From Lichenicoccus roseus (lineage in GTDB: Bacteria; Pseudomonadota; Alphaproteobacteria; Acetobacterales; Acetobacteraceae): a DNA stretch of 64,000 bases. Both the position numbers and the translations under genes were made by a program. Positions 52,232-62,036 of the stretch are shown one piece after another; the first letter of the stretch is position 1; every line of letters begins with the position of its first letter. The notes below the pieces were generated by a model, which had not been told where the DNA came from, did not search any database, and worked only from the letters and a program-made list of their open reading frames with translations. The DNA is taken from the NCBI RefSeq assembly GCF_005844085.1, contig NZ_VCDI01000004.1, positions 62,001 through 126,000 of the forward strand. Direction: 5' to 3'.

Positions 52232-54159
52232 CAGAACGTCTCTCCGAGGCCGACATAAAGCTCGAAGCTGTCACCGCCCTGCGGCTTGTTCAGCGGCACC
52301 GCGACGTCGACCCGGATCGGCCCGATCGGCGTGTAGTAGCGCGCACCGACGCCGGCGCCGACCCGCAGCGTGCCCTCGAGCGGCGCCGACCGGCTCGACA
52401 CCTGGCCGGCATCCACGAAGGCGGCGGCGCCGAAGCTCTTGAACAGGCGCTGGCGGAACTCGAAGGTGGCGGCGTCTAGCGAGGTGCCGCCGACCGGGTA
52501 GCCGTCGGCGAATTGCGGCCCGACGCCCTGGTACTTGAAGCCGCGCACGGTGGAGCTGCCGCCGGCATAGAGCCGCTGGTCTGGAGGCAGCTGGAAGGTG
52601 GACGCTCCCTGCACCGAGCCCACGGTGGCGCGCACCGCGATCACGCTGCGGCCGGGACTGGCGAGGCCGACCCGCGCGAGATCGAAGTAGGTGGAGCCGG
52701 TCGCCTGCAGGATGGTGAAGAAGGCGCTGCCGCTGACGAAGCTCTCCGTCGGCGTCGCACCGAGGGACGCCCGTATGCCGTGCGTCGCGGCGTCCAGCGG
52801 ATTGGCGAGGTCGGTGCTGTCGTAGCTGGCGCTGAGCGGGATCGAGGCCAGGGTGTAGTCGCGGGTGACGCCCTCCTGGTCGATCTGCTCCTGCTCGGCG
52901 GCAATGCCGGCGGCGACGCTCCAGTCCTTCGACAGCTTGCGGTTCAGGCCGACGCGGACCAGCAGCGCGGTCTGGTCGTAGGCCTGCAGGTTCTGCTTGA
53001 GGCCCTCGATGCGCACCACCAGGCTCTGGTCGCGATGCCAGAAGTCCGGCTTGGTGAGGTTGGCGAACACGTCGTAGCCGAGCCCCTGCTCGGCAGTACC
53101 GCCGATGCCGGTGGCAAGCGCCGTGAGGTCGAGCTGCTCGGCGTTGCCGAACAGGTTGTGGTGCGTCCACGTAACGCCGGCGCTGCCGCCGAGGTCGGTC
53201 GAATAGCCGGCCTGCGCCGAGACGGTGTGACGCAGCCCCTCGGTGAAGTCGAAGGTCAGCGGAATGCGGCCGTCGGGCTGCAGCTGCCTCGGATCGCTGC
53301 CGGATCCGCCGAGGCCGGTGCGCACCGCGACGTCGGAGAACACGCCGAGCCCCGCCAGGTCCTGCCGCGCCGCCTCGATGGCGCTGGGCTGGTAGAGCTG
53401 GCCCGGATGCAGCAGCAGGTGGCGACGGATGAAGTCTTCATGGACCCGCTTCAGCCCGTCCAGGCTGATGGTTCCGATATCCACGCGCGGGCCTTCATGC
53501 ACGGTGTAGGCGACGTCTATGGTGTGATCCTGCGGCCGGAGCGTCGCCACCGGCGGCTTCACGTCGGCCAGCGCATGGCCCTCCTCGCGGAGCGCGCTCA
53601 GCAGGCGACCCTGCGCCGCCAGCACGTCCGACGCGATCGCCGGCTGTCCGGTCTTCAGGCCGAACGCATCGAGGGCGACAGGCGACAGCACCTCGTGCCC
53701 CGGGTCGGTAAGGGTGACGCGGCCAAGGGTGAACAGCGGGCCCAGCGTGAAGGAGAGCTTCACCGGCGCGGTCCGGCCCTTGGGGATCGCCGCCAGCACG
53801 TCCGGGAGGGTGGCGTCATCGCCCGCATGGCCGGCGACGCTGATGCTGACGGTGCCGGCGTAGTACCCGAAGCTCTCCAGCGCGGTCTGCAGCCTTGCAT
53901 AGTCGGCGCGCGCCCGGCCAGCGAGCGCGAAAGGTCCGATTGGATGCAGCTTCTGCAGCGAGATCAGGCTGGACGAGCCGGCCAGCGCCGCGTCGAGAGA
54001 GGGATTGCCGGTCTTGGCGATGGTGGTCTTGTAGGGTTGCGGATCGGCCGCCAGCGCCGGCTGCACCCAGAGCAGGGCGGCGACCCAGGATAGCCGGACG
54101 GAGCGTGCGCGGCGCAGGACGGCACGGTGGTGGAAGAGGCAGGCCGGCAGGATCGTCAC
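52231..54159 (-). CDS. tamA: TamA-like outer membrane protein of the BamA/TamA (Omp85) family
   Basis: A 642-residue Omp85 protein. A signal sequence (VRLSWVAALLWVQPALA then ADPQ) is preceded by a charged N-terminus. POTRA-like domains occupy about residues 45-300 (for example GPLFTLGRVTLTD and GPRVDIGTISLDGLKRVHEDFIRRHLLLHPGQLY). A 16-strand beta barrel follows with the Omp85 motif around VRGFKYQGVGP and ends in an aromatic residue, ELYVGLGETF. It probably inserts outer-membrane proteins with TamB. Its promoter region is shared with the divergent acyltransferase gene and contains two palindromes. Confidence 0.91.
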   Translation of the reverse strand: MTILPACLFHHRAVLRRARSVRLSWVAALLWVQPALAADPQPYKTTIAKTGNPSLDAALAGSSSLISLQKLHPIGPFALAGRARADYARLQTALESFGYYAGTVSISVAGHAGDDATLPDVLAAIPKGRTAPVKLSFTLGPLFTLGRVTLTDPGHEVLSPVALDAFGLKTGQPAIASDVLAAQGRLLSALREEGHALADVKPPVATLRPQDHTIDVAYTVHEGPRVDIGTISLDGLKRVHEDFIRRHLLLHPGQLYQPSAIEAARQDLAGLGVFSDVAVRTGLGGSGSDPRQLQPDGRIPLTFDFTEGLRHTVSAQAGYSTDLGGSAGVTWTHHNLFGNAEQLDLTALATGIGGTAEQGLGYDVFANLTKPDFWHRDQSLVVRIEGLKQNLQAYDQTALLVRVGLNRKLSKDWSVAAGIAAEQEQIDQEGVTRDYTLASIPLSASYDSTDLANPLDAATHGIRASLGATPTESFVSGSAFFTILQATGSTYFDLARVGLASPGRSVIAVRATVGSVQGASTFQLPPDQRLYAGGSSTVRGFKYQGVGPQFADGYPVGGTSLDAATFEFRQRLFKSFGAAAFVDAGQVSSRSAPLEGTLRVGAGVGARYYTPIGPIRVDVAVPLNKPQGGDSFELYVGLGETF

Positions 54160-54187
54160 TCGAGTTCTCAGAGGAGGCCGGAAGGTG

Positions 54188-54236
54188 CCGGTTCAACCGG
54201 TTCCGGTGCAAGAACTACCGTCATGACAGAATGACG
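54188..54236. promoter_or_regulatory. Two palindromes in the tamA/plsC divergent promoter region
   Basis: CCGGTT-C-AACCGG at 54188-54200 is a perfect 13-bp palindrome. CGTCAT-GACAGA-ATGACG at 54219-54236 is a perfect 6-bp inverted repeat with a 6-base centre. Both lie in the 108 bases between the divergent starts of tamA (54159) and the acyltransferase (54268), where an envelope-stress or lipid regulator could act on both genes. No regulator is identified. Confidence 0.38.
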
Positions 54237-54267
54237 CCCGATTGTCGGCCCTCACGGTAACGGCTAT

Positions 54268-55371
54268 GTGGCAACGATGCAGGCAGCTCCACGCCGGCTC
54301 GGCAGAAGAACCGGGCAGCACGGCGTCTCCGACATCCCCCTGAAAATTCAGGCCAAGGCGCACGGACGCGTCGGCACGCCGCCCAGCTTCGACCATCCCG
54401 GCGATCATCCGGTCCGGCTGCCGCCCGCCCGGCGCCTGCTGCGGCGGATCCGGGTGATCCGGCGCGGCCTGGTCATCATCTCCTGGACCGGCATCGGCTG
54501 CCTCGTGCAATCGGCGCTGCTCGGCCTGCCGGGGCGCGGCAAGGCGCGGTTCGCACGCACCTACTGGGCCATGGTCTGCAGGTTGCTCGGCCTGCAGGTG
54601 CGCGTCATCGGCGAGCCGGTCGGCGGCACCGGCGAGCGTCCGGTGGTATATGCATCGAACCATTCATCCTGGCTCGACGTGCCGGTGCTGGGCGGCCGTC
54701 TGCTGGCCTGCTTCGTGTCCAAGGACGACGTCAGCCATTGGCCGGTGGTCGGCCAGGTGGCGCGTCTCGGCCGGACCATCTTCGTCAGCCGGCAGCGCGG
54801 CACCACCGGACGCGAGCGCGACGCGATGCGCCACAGGTTGGGCGCCGGCGACGACCTGATCCTGTTTCCCGAGGGCACCAGCTCGGACGGCTGCCGCGTG
54901 CTGGCGTTCCACTCCTCGTTCTTCGCCGCCGCCAAGCCGAGCGGCGTGCAGCCGCCGGGCGCGATCCGGCCGCTCGTGCAGCCGGTGTCGGTGGTCTACG
55001 ACCGGCTGGCCGGGCTGCCGGTCAACCATGCGCGCAGGCCGGTGTTCTCCTGGTATGGCGACATGGATCTGGCCTCGCACTTCTGGCAGCTGGCGCAGTG
55101 GCGCACCATGCGGGCGACCGTCCTGCTGCATCCGCCGCTCGATCCGGCCGATTTCCCAACCCGCAAGGAGCTGGCCCAGGCGACCTGGGACGCGGTCGCT
55201 GCCGGCGCCGCCGAACTGCGCCAGAACCGGCCGGTGCTGGTGCCGGCACGCCTGCCCCGGCCAGCCGTTGCCGCCGGGACACCGTCGCCTGCGGAACGGC
55301 CGGGCCATCCGGTGCATCCCCGGCCGTCCGGGCACTCGGTGCTTGACAAGCCGACTGCTTCCTTTGCCTGA
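54268..55371 (+). CDS. plsC: 1-acyl-sn-glycerol-3-phosphate acyltransferase family protein
   Basis: A 367-residue membrane-associated acyltransferase (GTG start 54268; ATG 54277 is equally possible). The PlsC motifs are the catalytic NHSSWLD (HX4D), the substrate-binding FPEGTSSDG and a hydrophobic anchor LVIISWTGIGCLVQSALLG. It acylates lysophosphatidic acid, or lyso-ornithine lipid if it is OlsA-like; sequence alone does not decide. The N-terminal 60 and C-terminal 60 residues are Pro/Arg-rich extensions without recognised domains. It precedes miaB, as in many alphaproteobacteria, after a 182-base gap. Confidence 0.87.
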   Translation: MATMQAAPRRLGRRTGQHGVSDIPLKIQAKAHGRVGTPPSFDHPGDHPVRLPPARRLLRRIRVIRRGLVIISWTGIGCLVQSALLGLPGRGKARFARTYWAMVCRLLGLQVRVIGEPVGGTGERPVVYASNHSSWLDVPVLGGRLLACFVSKDDVSHWPVVGQVARLGRTIFVSRQRGTTGRERDAMRHRLGAGDDLILFPEGTSSDGCRVLAFHSSFFAAAKPSGVQPPGAIRPLVQPVSVVYDRLAGLPVNHARRPVFSWYGDMDLASHFWQLAQWRTMRATVLLHPPLDPADFPTRKELAQATWDAVAAGAAELRQNRPVLVPARLPRPAVAAGTPSPAERPGHPVHPRPSGHSVLDKPTASFA

Positions 55372-55553
55372 TCGTTGCGAACTCGAGACCGGGACAACCG
55401 CCGACGCATGATGTCGCCTGACCTCCTTGGCGCATGACCCCCGTCTCTTGCGGGTGCATGACTCTGTGAGGGGCCCTTGACCGGCGACCGGCCAGACCGG
55501 ATTGCTCTGGCGCAACGCGGGACCTGCCCGCCGGCCGCCGGATTGCTGCTCAG

Positions 55554-56932
55554 ATGAACCTGCCCTCTTCCCCCATCGCCTCGAGGCGCCTGCACGTGAT
55601 CACGTGGGGCTGCCAGATGAATGTCTATGACAGCGCGCGGATGACCGACGTGCTGCGTCCGCTCGGCTACGCCCCGGCCGACAGTGCCGAGACGGCGGAC
55701 ATGGTGATCCTCAATACCTGCCATATCCGCGACCGCGCTGCCGAGAAGGTGTTCTCCGAACTTGGCCGGCTGCGTGTCATCAAGCAGGCACGCGCCGAGG
55801 CCGGCCAGGACACCATCCTCGCGGTGGCCGGCTGCGTTGCCCAGGCGGAGGGGCGCGAGATCCTGTCCCGCGCGCCCTATGTCGACATCGTGCTCGGGCC
55901 GCAGACCTACCACCGGCTGCCGGAGATGGTGGCGCGAGCCGCCCGGGCCGGCGGCGCGGTGATCGAGACCGACTTTCCGGCGGAACAGAAATTCGACTTC
56001 CTGCCCGACGCCACCGGGCCGCAGCTGCCGGGCGGCGTCACCGCCTTCCTCACCGTGCAGGAAGGCTGCGACAAGTTCTGCTCGTTCTGCGTGGTGCCCT
56101 ACACGCGCGGCGCCGAGGCCAGCCGGCCGGCTGCCTCGGTGCTGGCGGAGGCCCGGCTGATGGTGGGGCAGGGCGTGCGCGAGATCACCCTGCTCGGCCA
56201 GAACGTGAACGCCTACCACGGCGACGGGCCGGACGGGCGGACCTGGGGCCTGGCCGGGCTGCTCCATGCGCTGGCCGAGATCCCCGGCCTGGCGCGGCTG
56301 CGCTACACCACCTCGCACCCGCGCGACATGGACGAGGCGCTGATCGAGGCGCACGCCGCGCTGCCGGCGCTGATGCCGTTCCTGCATCTGCCGGTGCAAT
56401 CCGGCTCGGACCGCATGCTGGGCGCGATGAACCGCGGCCATGACGCGGCCGCCTACCGCAGCCTGGTCGAACGGCTCAGGGCTGCCCGTCCCGACCTCGC
56501 GTTGTCGTCGGACTTCATCGTCGGTCATCCCGGCGAGACCGAGGCGGATTTCGAGGCGACGCTGGCGCTGGTGCGCGACATCGGCTTCGCGCAGGCCTTC
56601 TCGTTCAAATACTCCCCGCGCCCCGGCACCCCCGCATCCGGCGCCCCCAACGCGGTGCCCGAACCGGTCAAGGACGAGCGGCTGCAACGCCTGCAGGCGC
56701 TGATCCGCGAGCAGCAGGACGCCTTCAACGCGGCCAGCGTCGGCATGACGATGCCGGTGCTGTTCACCGGCCATGGCCGCAAGCCCGGCCAGATCGGCGG
56801 CCGCTCCCCCTACCTGCAGGCGGTGCACGCCGCGGGCTCCGAAACGCTGATCGGCACCGAAGTGATGGTGACGATCGAGGCCATGCTCACCAATTCACTG
56901 ACCGGTACCCTCTTACGGGAGAGAGCCTTCGC

Positions 56933-56936
<4 letters not shown>
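55554..56936 (+). CDS. miaB: tRNA (N6-isopentenyl adenosine(37)-C2)-methylthiotransferase
   Basis: A 460-residue radical-SAM enzyme adding a methylthio group to i6A37 in tRNAs reading UNN codons. The N-terminal UPF0004 domain has cluster Cys in [10 protein letters not shown] (C20), NTCHIRD and VAGCVAQ. The radical-SAM motif CDKFCSFC follows with [10 protein letters not shown]-terminal TRAM domain is near [19 protein letters not shown]. It overlaps the phoH start (TTGA), so translation is coupled. This is the expected head of the phoH-ybeY-corC cluster. Confidence 0.96.
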
Positions 56937-58061
<1,125 letters not shown>

Positions 58062-58078
<17 letters not shown>

Positions 58079-58592
58079 ATCCTCCCTCGCGGGAGCGACA
58101 CCATCCAGGGGCGACGCCGCGGTAGCCGGGGGCGCCGAGATCATCATCATCGACGCACGCTGGCGCCGGCTTGTGCCCGGAGCCGAGCGCATAGCCAGGC
58201 GTGCCGTCGCCGCGGCGGGCGGCGCGGGATCGGTGGTCCTCGACCGCGACCTGCGTGTGAAGCGCCTGAATGCGCGCCATCGCGGCCGCAACAAGCCGAC
58301 CAACGTGCTCACCTTCGAGACCCATGTCGACGCAGGCAGCGGCGACATCGTGCTGGCGCTGGAGACGGTGCGTCGCGAGGCGCAGTCACAGATCCGGCGG
58401 CCGGCGCATCACCTGGCGCATCTCATCGTGCATGGCGCGCTGCACCTGCGCGGCCATGACCATCACCTGGCCGGCGACGCGCGCCGCATGGAGATGCAGG
58501 AAGCCCGCATCCTGCACCGCCTGCGCGTCCCGAACCCCTGGAAGACGCGCCCCGCCGTCACCGCCTCCTCCGTATCGGCCGCACCGGGATGA
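58062..58592 (+). CDS. ybeY: rRNA maturation RNase YbeY
   Basis: A 176-residue metal-dependent endoribonuclease that matures the 16S rRNA 3' end. The zinc motif is [15 protein letters not shown], preceded by the substrate-loop [13 protein letters not shown] 58062 is used because CGGGAG lies upstream and the frame overlaps phoH by 17 bases. About 25 residues before the conserved start are Ser/Arg/Gly-rich, so a later start cannot be excluded. The stop overlaps the corC ATG by four bases. Confidence 0.93.
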
Positions 58593-59518
58593 GCCAGATG
58601 CCGGACGACGTTCCCGAACCGCAGGCGCCGTCGCCACGGCGCGGACTGATCTCGTTCTTCGGCCGCAGGCGTGTCGAGCAGGGGCGGCTGCGCTCCTCCA
58701 TCGCGGCCCTGGTGCAGGAGGCGGCCGAGGCGCCGCAATCCGGCGAGGAGCCGCCGGAGCTCGACCGACAGGAGCGCGCGCTGATCGCCAACGTGCTGCG
58801 CCTGCGCGGAATCACCGCCGACGACGTCATGGTGCCGCGCGCCGACATCGTGGCGATGGCGGCGGGCACCACCCTGGACGAGGCGCTGACCTTCCTGCGG
58901 CGCGAGAACCATTCCCGCCTGCCGGTCTATGGCGAGCAGCTCGACGACATCCTCGGCATGGTCCACATCAAGGACCTGCTGGCCTTTTCCGGCGATCCTG
59001 CCGGCTTCAGCCTGAAGTCGATCCTGCGCCAGCCGCTGATGATCGCGCCGCAGATGCCGGTGCTCGACCTGCTGCTGCAGATGCGACAGCGCCGCGTGCA
59101 TCTTGCTCTGGTGGTCGACGAATACGGCGGCATCGACGGCCTGCTCACCATCGAGGACCTGGTCGAGACCATCGTCGGCGACATCGCCGACGAGCACGAC
59201 GAGCCGGCGGTGGTCATGCTGGTCGAGCGCCAGGACGGCACCTTCGATGTCGATGCGCGCCTCGAGATCGAGGAGTTCGAGGCCCGGCTCGGGCCGGTGC
59301 TGACCGAGGACGAACGCGAGAGCGACATCGAGACGGTCGGCGGCCTGGTGTTCATGCTGGCGGGCCACGTGCCGACGCGGGGCGAGGTGCTGACACACGA
59401 GGGCGGTATCGAATTCCGGGTGCTCGACGCCGATGCCCGGCATATCCGTCGCGTGCGGGTGCGGCTGCCCGAGGCAGCCGCCCGCACCGCAGATGCGGCC
59501 AGCGCGGACCAGGCCTGA
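58589..59518 (+). CDS. corC: CBS/CorC_HlyC domain protein (hemolysin C / CorC family)
   Basis: A 309-residue cytosolic protein. The CBS pair spans about residues 75-190 ([51 protein letters not shown]). The CorC_HlyC transporter-associated domain follows ([36 protein letters not shown]). The DUF21 membrane domain of longer relatives is absent. E. coli CorC is tied to Mg/Co resistance, although the molecular role is debated. Its ATG overlaps the ybeY stop (ATGA). The usual next gene, lnt, is not present downstream. Confidence 0.92.
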   Translation: MSQMPDDVPEPQAPSPRRGLISFFGRRRVEQGRLRSSIAALVQEAAEAPQSGEEPPELDRQERALIANVLRLRGITADDVMVPRADIVAMAAGTTLDEALTFLRRENHSRLPVYGEQLDDILGMVHIKDLLAFSGDPAGFSLKSILRQPLMIAPQMPVLDLLLQMRQRRVHLALVVDEYGGIDGLLTIEDLVETIVGDIADEHDEPAVVMLVERQDGTFDVDARLEIEEFEARLGPVLTEDERESDIETVGGLVFMLAGHVPTRGEVLTHEGGIEFRVLDADARHIRRVRVRLPEAAARTADAASADQA

Positions 59519-59653
59519 GGCAATCGGGCGATCGCACAACGTTAACGGGCGAGACAAGCGCGGGTGCCGGGTCTAACATCCATTGGCGAAACGACTGGTG
59601 CGTTTCCCGCATCTGTCCGGACCGATGGCCGCACCCAGAGTCCCGAGGCTGCC

Positions 59654-61183
59654 ATGAGCCTTTTTACCCAACCGGGCCACGCCAGCGCCGCCGACCTGCT
59701 GCTGGATGACCCGCGCGTCGCCGGCGCGGTCAGCATCGAGAGCGCCACCACCACGGGCGGCGCCGGCCGGCGGCACAGCGTGCGCGTGCTGCCCGAGGCG
59801 CGCTGGCTCGAAGCACAGACCCGGCATGCGGCGGCTGCCGCCAGCCGGTCGTTGCTCGGGTGGCATAACACCTACGAGCTGGACCGGACCGTGGACGCCG
59901 GGATCATCCCGGACCGGCGAGTGCCCGACGGCGTCGAAGCCGTCACCGGCAGCCTGCTTGCCCTGCCGCATGAGCGGGTCCGCGAGACCGGCTGCGGCGA
60001 CGGGCTGCTGCTGCGCGAACTGGCGCCGCACTGCAGGTCCTATGCGGCATCCGATGTCTCCGCCGTCTCGCTGGCCCGGCTGCGGGCCTGGCTCGAGGCG
60101 CGGCCGTCACTCGATCACGTGCAGGTTCTACGGCAGGCGGCGCATGAGACCGGCGGGACCGGCAAGGCCTCGCTCGACCTCGTGGTGATCGACGCCAGCG
60201 CGCAGCCATTTCCGGATGTCGATTATCTGGTCCGCGTGCTCGATGCCAACTGGAGTCAGGTGGCGCCCGGTGGCCATCTGTTCCTGCGCAACGTGCGCCT
60301 GCTGGGCCTGCAGACCACCGGCATCGCGGCCGCCGCGCTGGCTTACGCGCCGGACGACATGACGGTGGCGGCGCTGCGGCAGTCGATCCACGCCGGCTGG
60401 CTGGCGCAGTCCGAGCTGGCGCTCGATCCGGCCTTGTTCCACCGGTATGCCGGCTCTCGCGGCGCCACGGTGAGCGTGCGGCTCAGGCGCGGATGGTCCG
60501 TCTCCGACCCGATGCGCACGAGCTTTGACGTGCTGCTCGGCAAGGCGGCCGCTGGGCAAGCCGGACCGCCGCCGCCCGCCCTGCTGGACACCGTCCCGGC
60601 GCTGCGGCGCTGGCTCGCCGGTCCGGACCAGGGCAGCGCCCTGCTGCGCGCGCAACCTGATGCCCGGCTGGCCGGCGATGTGGCCACCTACCGCCTGCTC
60701 AGCACGGCGGCCGACAGCATGCGAGCGGTCGAGGTGCGCCGGTTGGTCGCGCTGCGGATGACCGCCGGGTGGCCGGAATTTCACCCGCTGCCGCGCCCCG
60801 CCCTGCCCGAGGCGCGTGGCATCGATCCGGATGCGATCGCAGCGCTATGTGCGGCATCCGGCTGCGGTGCGGTGATACTCGCAACGCCGCATGCTCGCGA
60901 CGGCCGGTTCGACGTACTGGTCGAGCGCGCTGGTTCCGCCGGGCCGCCGCGGGGAATGCAGCCTGGTCTGGCGGACGGTCCGCTCGACGACCCGGCGATG
61001 GCGAACCATCCGCTGCTGCTGCAGTCACTGCGCAAGCTGTCGCAGTCGCTGCATAACGAACTCGCCCGCCTGCTGCCGGAAGCCGACATGCCGGCACGGA
61101 TCCTGCCGGTGACCCGGCGCGACCAGCTCGTCCTCGGGGCGCCGGACTACGACGGCAGCTGGACGCTGACGGGCCGGCTTTAA
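59654..61183 (+). CDS. NRPS-type SAM methyltransferase-like protein, stand-alone
   Basis: A 509-residue protein from ATG 59654 (the frame is open back to 59564). It has the pattern of the methyltransferase domain found inside nonribosomal peptide synthetases: WHNTYELDRTVD, the SAM-binding RETGCGDGLLLRELAPHC, ASDVSAVSLARLRAWL, then VIDASAQPFPDVDYLVRVLD and PGGHLFLRNVRLLGLQTT. No adenylation, condensation or carrier domain is attached. The last ~170 residues resemble the segment following such methyltransferases only loosely (RRGWSVSDPMRTSFDVLLG, then RFDVLVERAG). Substrate unknown. It lies where lnt would be expected. Confidence 0.68.
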   Translation: MSLFTQPGHASAADLLLDDPRVAGAVSIESATTTGGAGRRHSVRVLPEARWLEAQTRHAAAAASRSLLGWHNTYELDRTVDAGIIPDRRVPDGVEAVTGSLLALPHERVRETGCGDGLLLRELAPHCRSYAASDVSAVSLARLRAWLEARPSLDHVQVLRQAAHETGGTGKASLDLVVIDASAQPFPDVDYLVRVLDANWSQVAPGGHLFLRNVRLLGLQTTGIAAAALAYAPDDMTVAALRQSIHAGWLAQSELALDPALFHRYAGSRGATVSVRLRRGWSVSDPMRTSFDVLLGKAAAGQAGPPPPALLDTVPALRRWLAGPDQGSALLRAQPDARLAGDVATYRLLSTAADSMRAVEVRRLVALRMTAGWPEFHPLPRPALPEARGIDPDAIAALCAASGCGAVILATPHARDGRFDVLVERAGSAGPPRGMQPGLADGPLDDPAMANHPLLLQSLRKLSQSLHNELARLLPEADMPARILPVTRRDQLVLGAPDYDGSWTLTGRL

Positions 61184-61217
61184 CCTCCTGGTTACTTCCG
61201 CAGCCTAGACTGGCTGG

Positions 61218-61700
61218 ATGGCGGACGTGGTACCCCTCGCAGCGGTCCAGCAGCCGGCGGCGGCAACGCATGCCGGAGCTTCCACGTCTGGCCACGGCGG
61301 GCTGTTCCACGAAATCCTGTCCGACCTCAACCCGCTGCAGTACATCCCTGTAGTCGGCACGCTGTACCGCGCCATCACCGGGGACGAGGGCAACAGCACG
61401 CTGCGCAACATCGTGGCCCTCGGAACCAGTTTCGCGCTGGGTGGTCCGGTCGGCGTCGCCGTCACGGCGGTGGAGGAGGCAACCGGCATCGATCCCGCCC
61501 GCATGGCGCTCACCGCCGCGCTGCACCTGTTCCATGCCGGTCACGGCGACACCGGCGCCAAACCCGCCAGCGGTCCGTCCGGACCGGACGACGGCACCGC
61601 GCTGCTGGCGCAGGTACAGCCGTTTCCGCAACTGCCCGCCGGACAGACCTACGACGCGGAGACGCTGAACATGATGGAGCTGCAGCGGCTGCGCGGGTGA
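61218..61700 (+). CDS. Hypothetical protein, unknown function
   Basis: A 160-residue protein 34 bases after the methyltransferase-like gene and probably co-transcribed with it. The central part is the best ordered: HEILSDLNPLQYIPVVGTLYRAITGD, then TLRNIVALGTSFALGGPVGVAV and ATGIDPARMALTAALHLFHAG. The Gly/Ala-rich hydrophobic stretch around residues 65-80 is short for a membrane helix. The N- and C-terminal parts are Ala/Pro/Gly-rich and low in complexity. No signal peptide or catalytic motif is evident and I recognise no family. Confidence 0.6.
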   Translation: MADVVPLAAVQQPAAATHAGASTSGHGGLFHEILSDLNPLQYIPVVGTLYRAITGDEGNSTLRNIVALGTSFALGGPVGVAVTAVEEATGIDPARMALTAALHLFHAGHGDTGAKPASGPSGPDDGTALLAQVQPFPQLPAGQTYDAETLNMMELQRLRG

Positions 61701-62030
61701 GCGGAGCCGGAAATTGACCGCAAGCTGGTAGTCCGTGCTCCCGCAGCGGCCGTTGGCGAGGATCACCTCGACGGTCAGCAGGCCCGGGCCGACATATCCG
61801 GACGTGCAGAACTGGGCGACGCCGTCCTGCGGCTCACCCAGCGAGCAGCAGCTGCGTGCAAGCAGATATCCGCTCCTCATCGCCGCCCCCGGCTCGTCTT
61901 GCCGACGATGGTCCCGGGAGAGCTTCGAAGGCGCGCCGGTTTACGCAACACCGTTACCTCAGGTCACGATCCCGCCCCCACCATGCGCCAGCCTTGCGGG
62001 ATGGGATCGGCGGTCTATTGTGAACAGAGT
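61701..62030. other. 330-base intergenic region without a confident gene
   Basis: No convincing gene was found. On the minus strand a frame starting at ATG 61880 has a plausible beta-strand pattern with four Cys (CCSLGEPQDG, FCTSGYVGPG, NGRCGSTDYQLAVNFRL), but it runs on into the antisense of the 160-residue gene, so it may be a remnant or a chance frame. The right end, from about 62010, is AT-richer and holds the promoter and LexA-like box of the helicase gene. Confidence 0.4.
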
Positions 62031-62036
62031 ATGAAC
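62022..62036 (+). promoter_or_regulatory. LexA (SOS) box overlapping the helicase start codon
   Basis: GAAC-AGAGTAT-GAAC is an exact match to the alphaproteobacterial LexA operator (GTTC-N7-GTTC read on the other strand). It spans the ATG at 62031 of a DNA-damage helicase, where bound repressor would block transcription. One other exact match occurs in the window inside the kinase gene (6323-6337), so a chance hit is possible; the position and gene function raise the likelihood. Confidence 0.6.

Noticed and set aside
48494-52442. Very long open frames (over 1200 codons) overlapping tamB in other frames and strands.
   Set aside because: They are Arg/Ala/Pro/Gly-rich shadow frames of a high-GC gene; the tamB frame has the membrane anchor, beta pattern and the conserved C-terminal end, and couples with tamA.
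55372-55553. Three GCATGA repeats 24-26 bases apart before miaB.
   Set aside because: Six-base repeats are too short and diverged outside the core to support an array or regulatory cluster.
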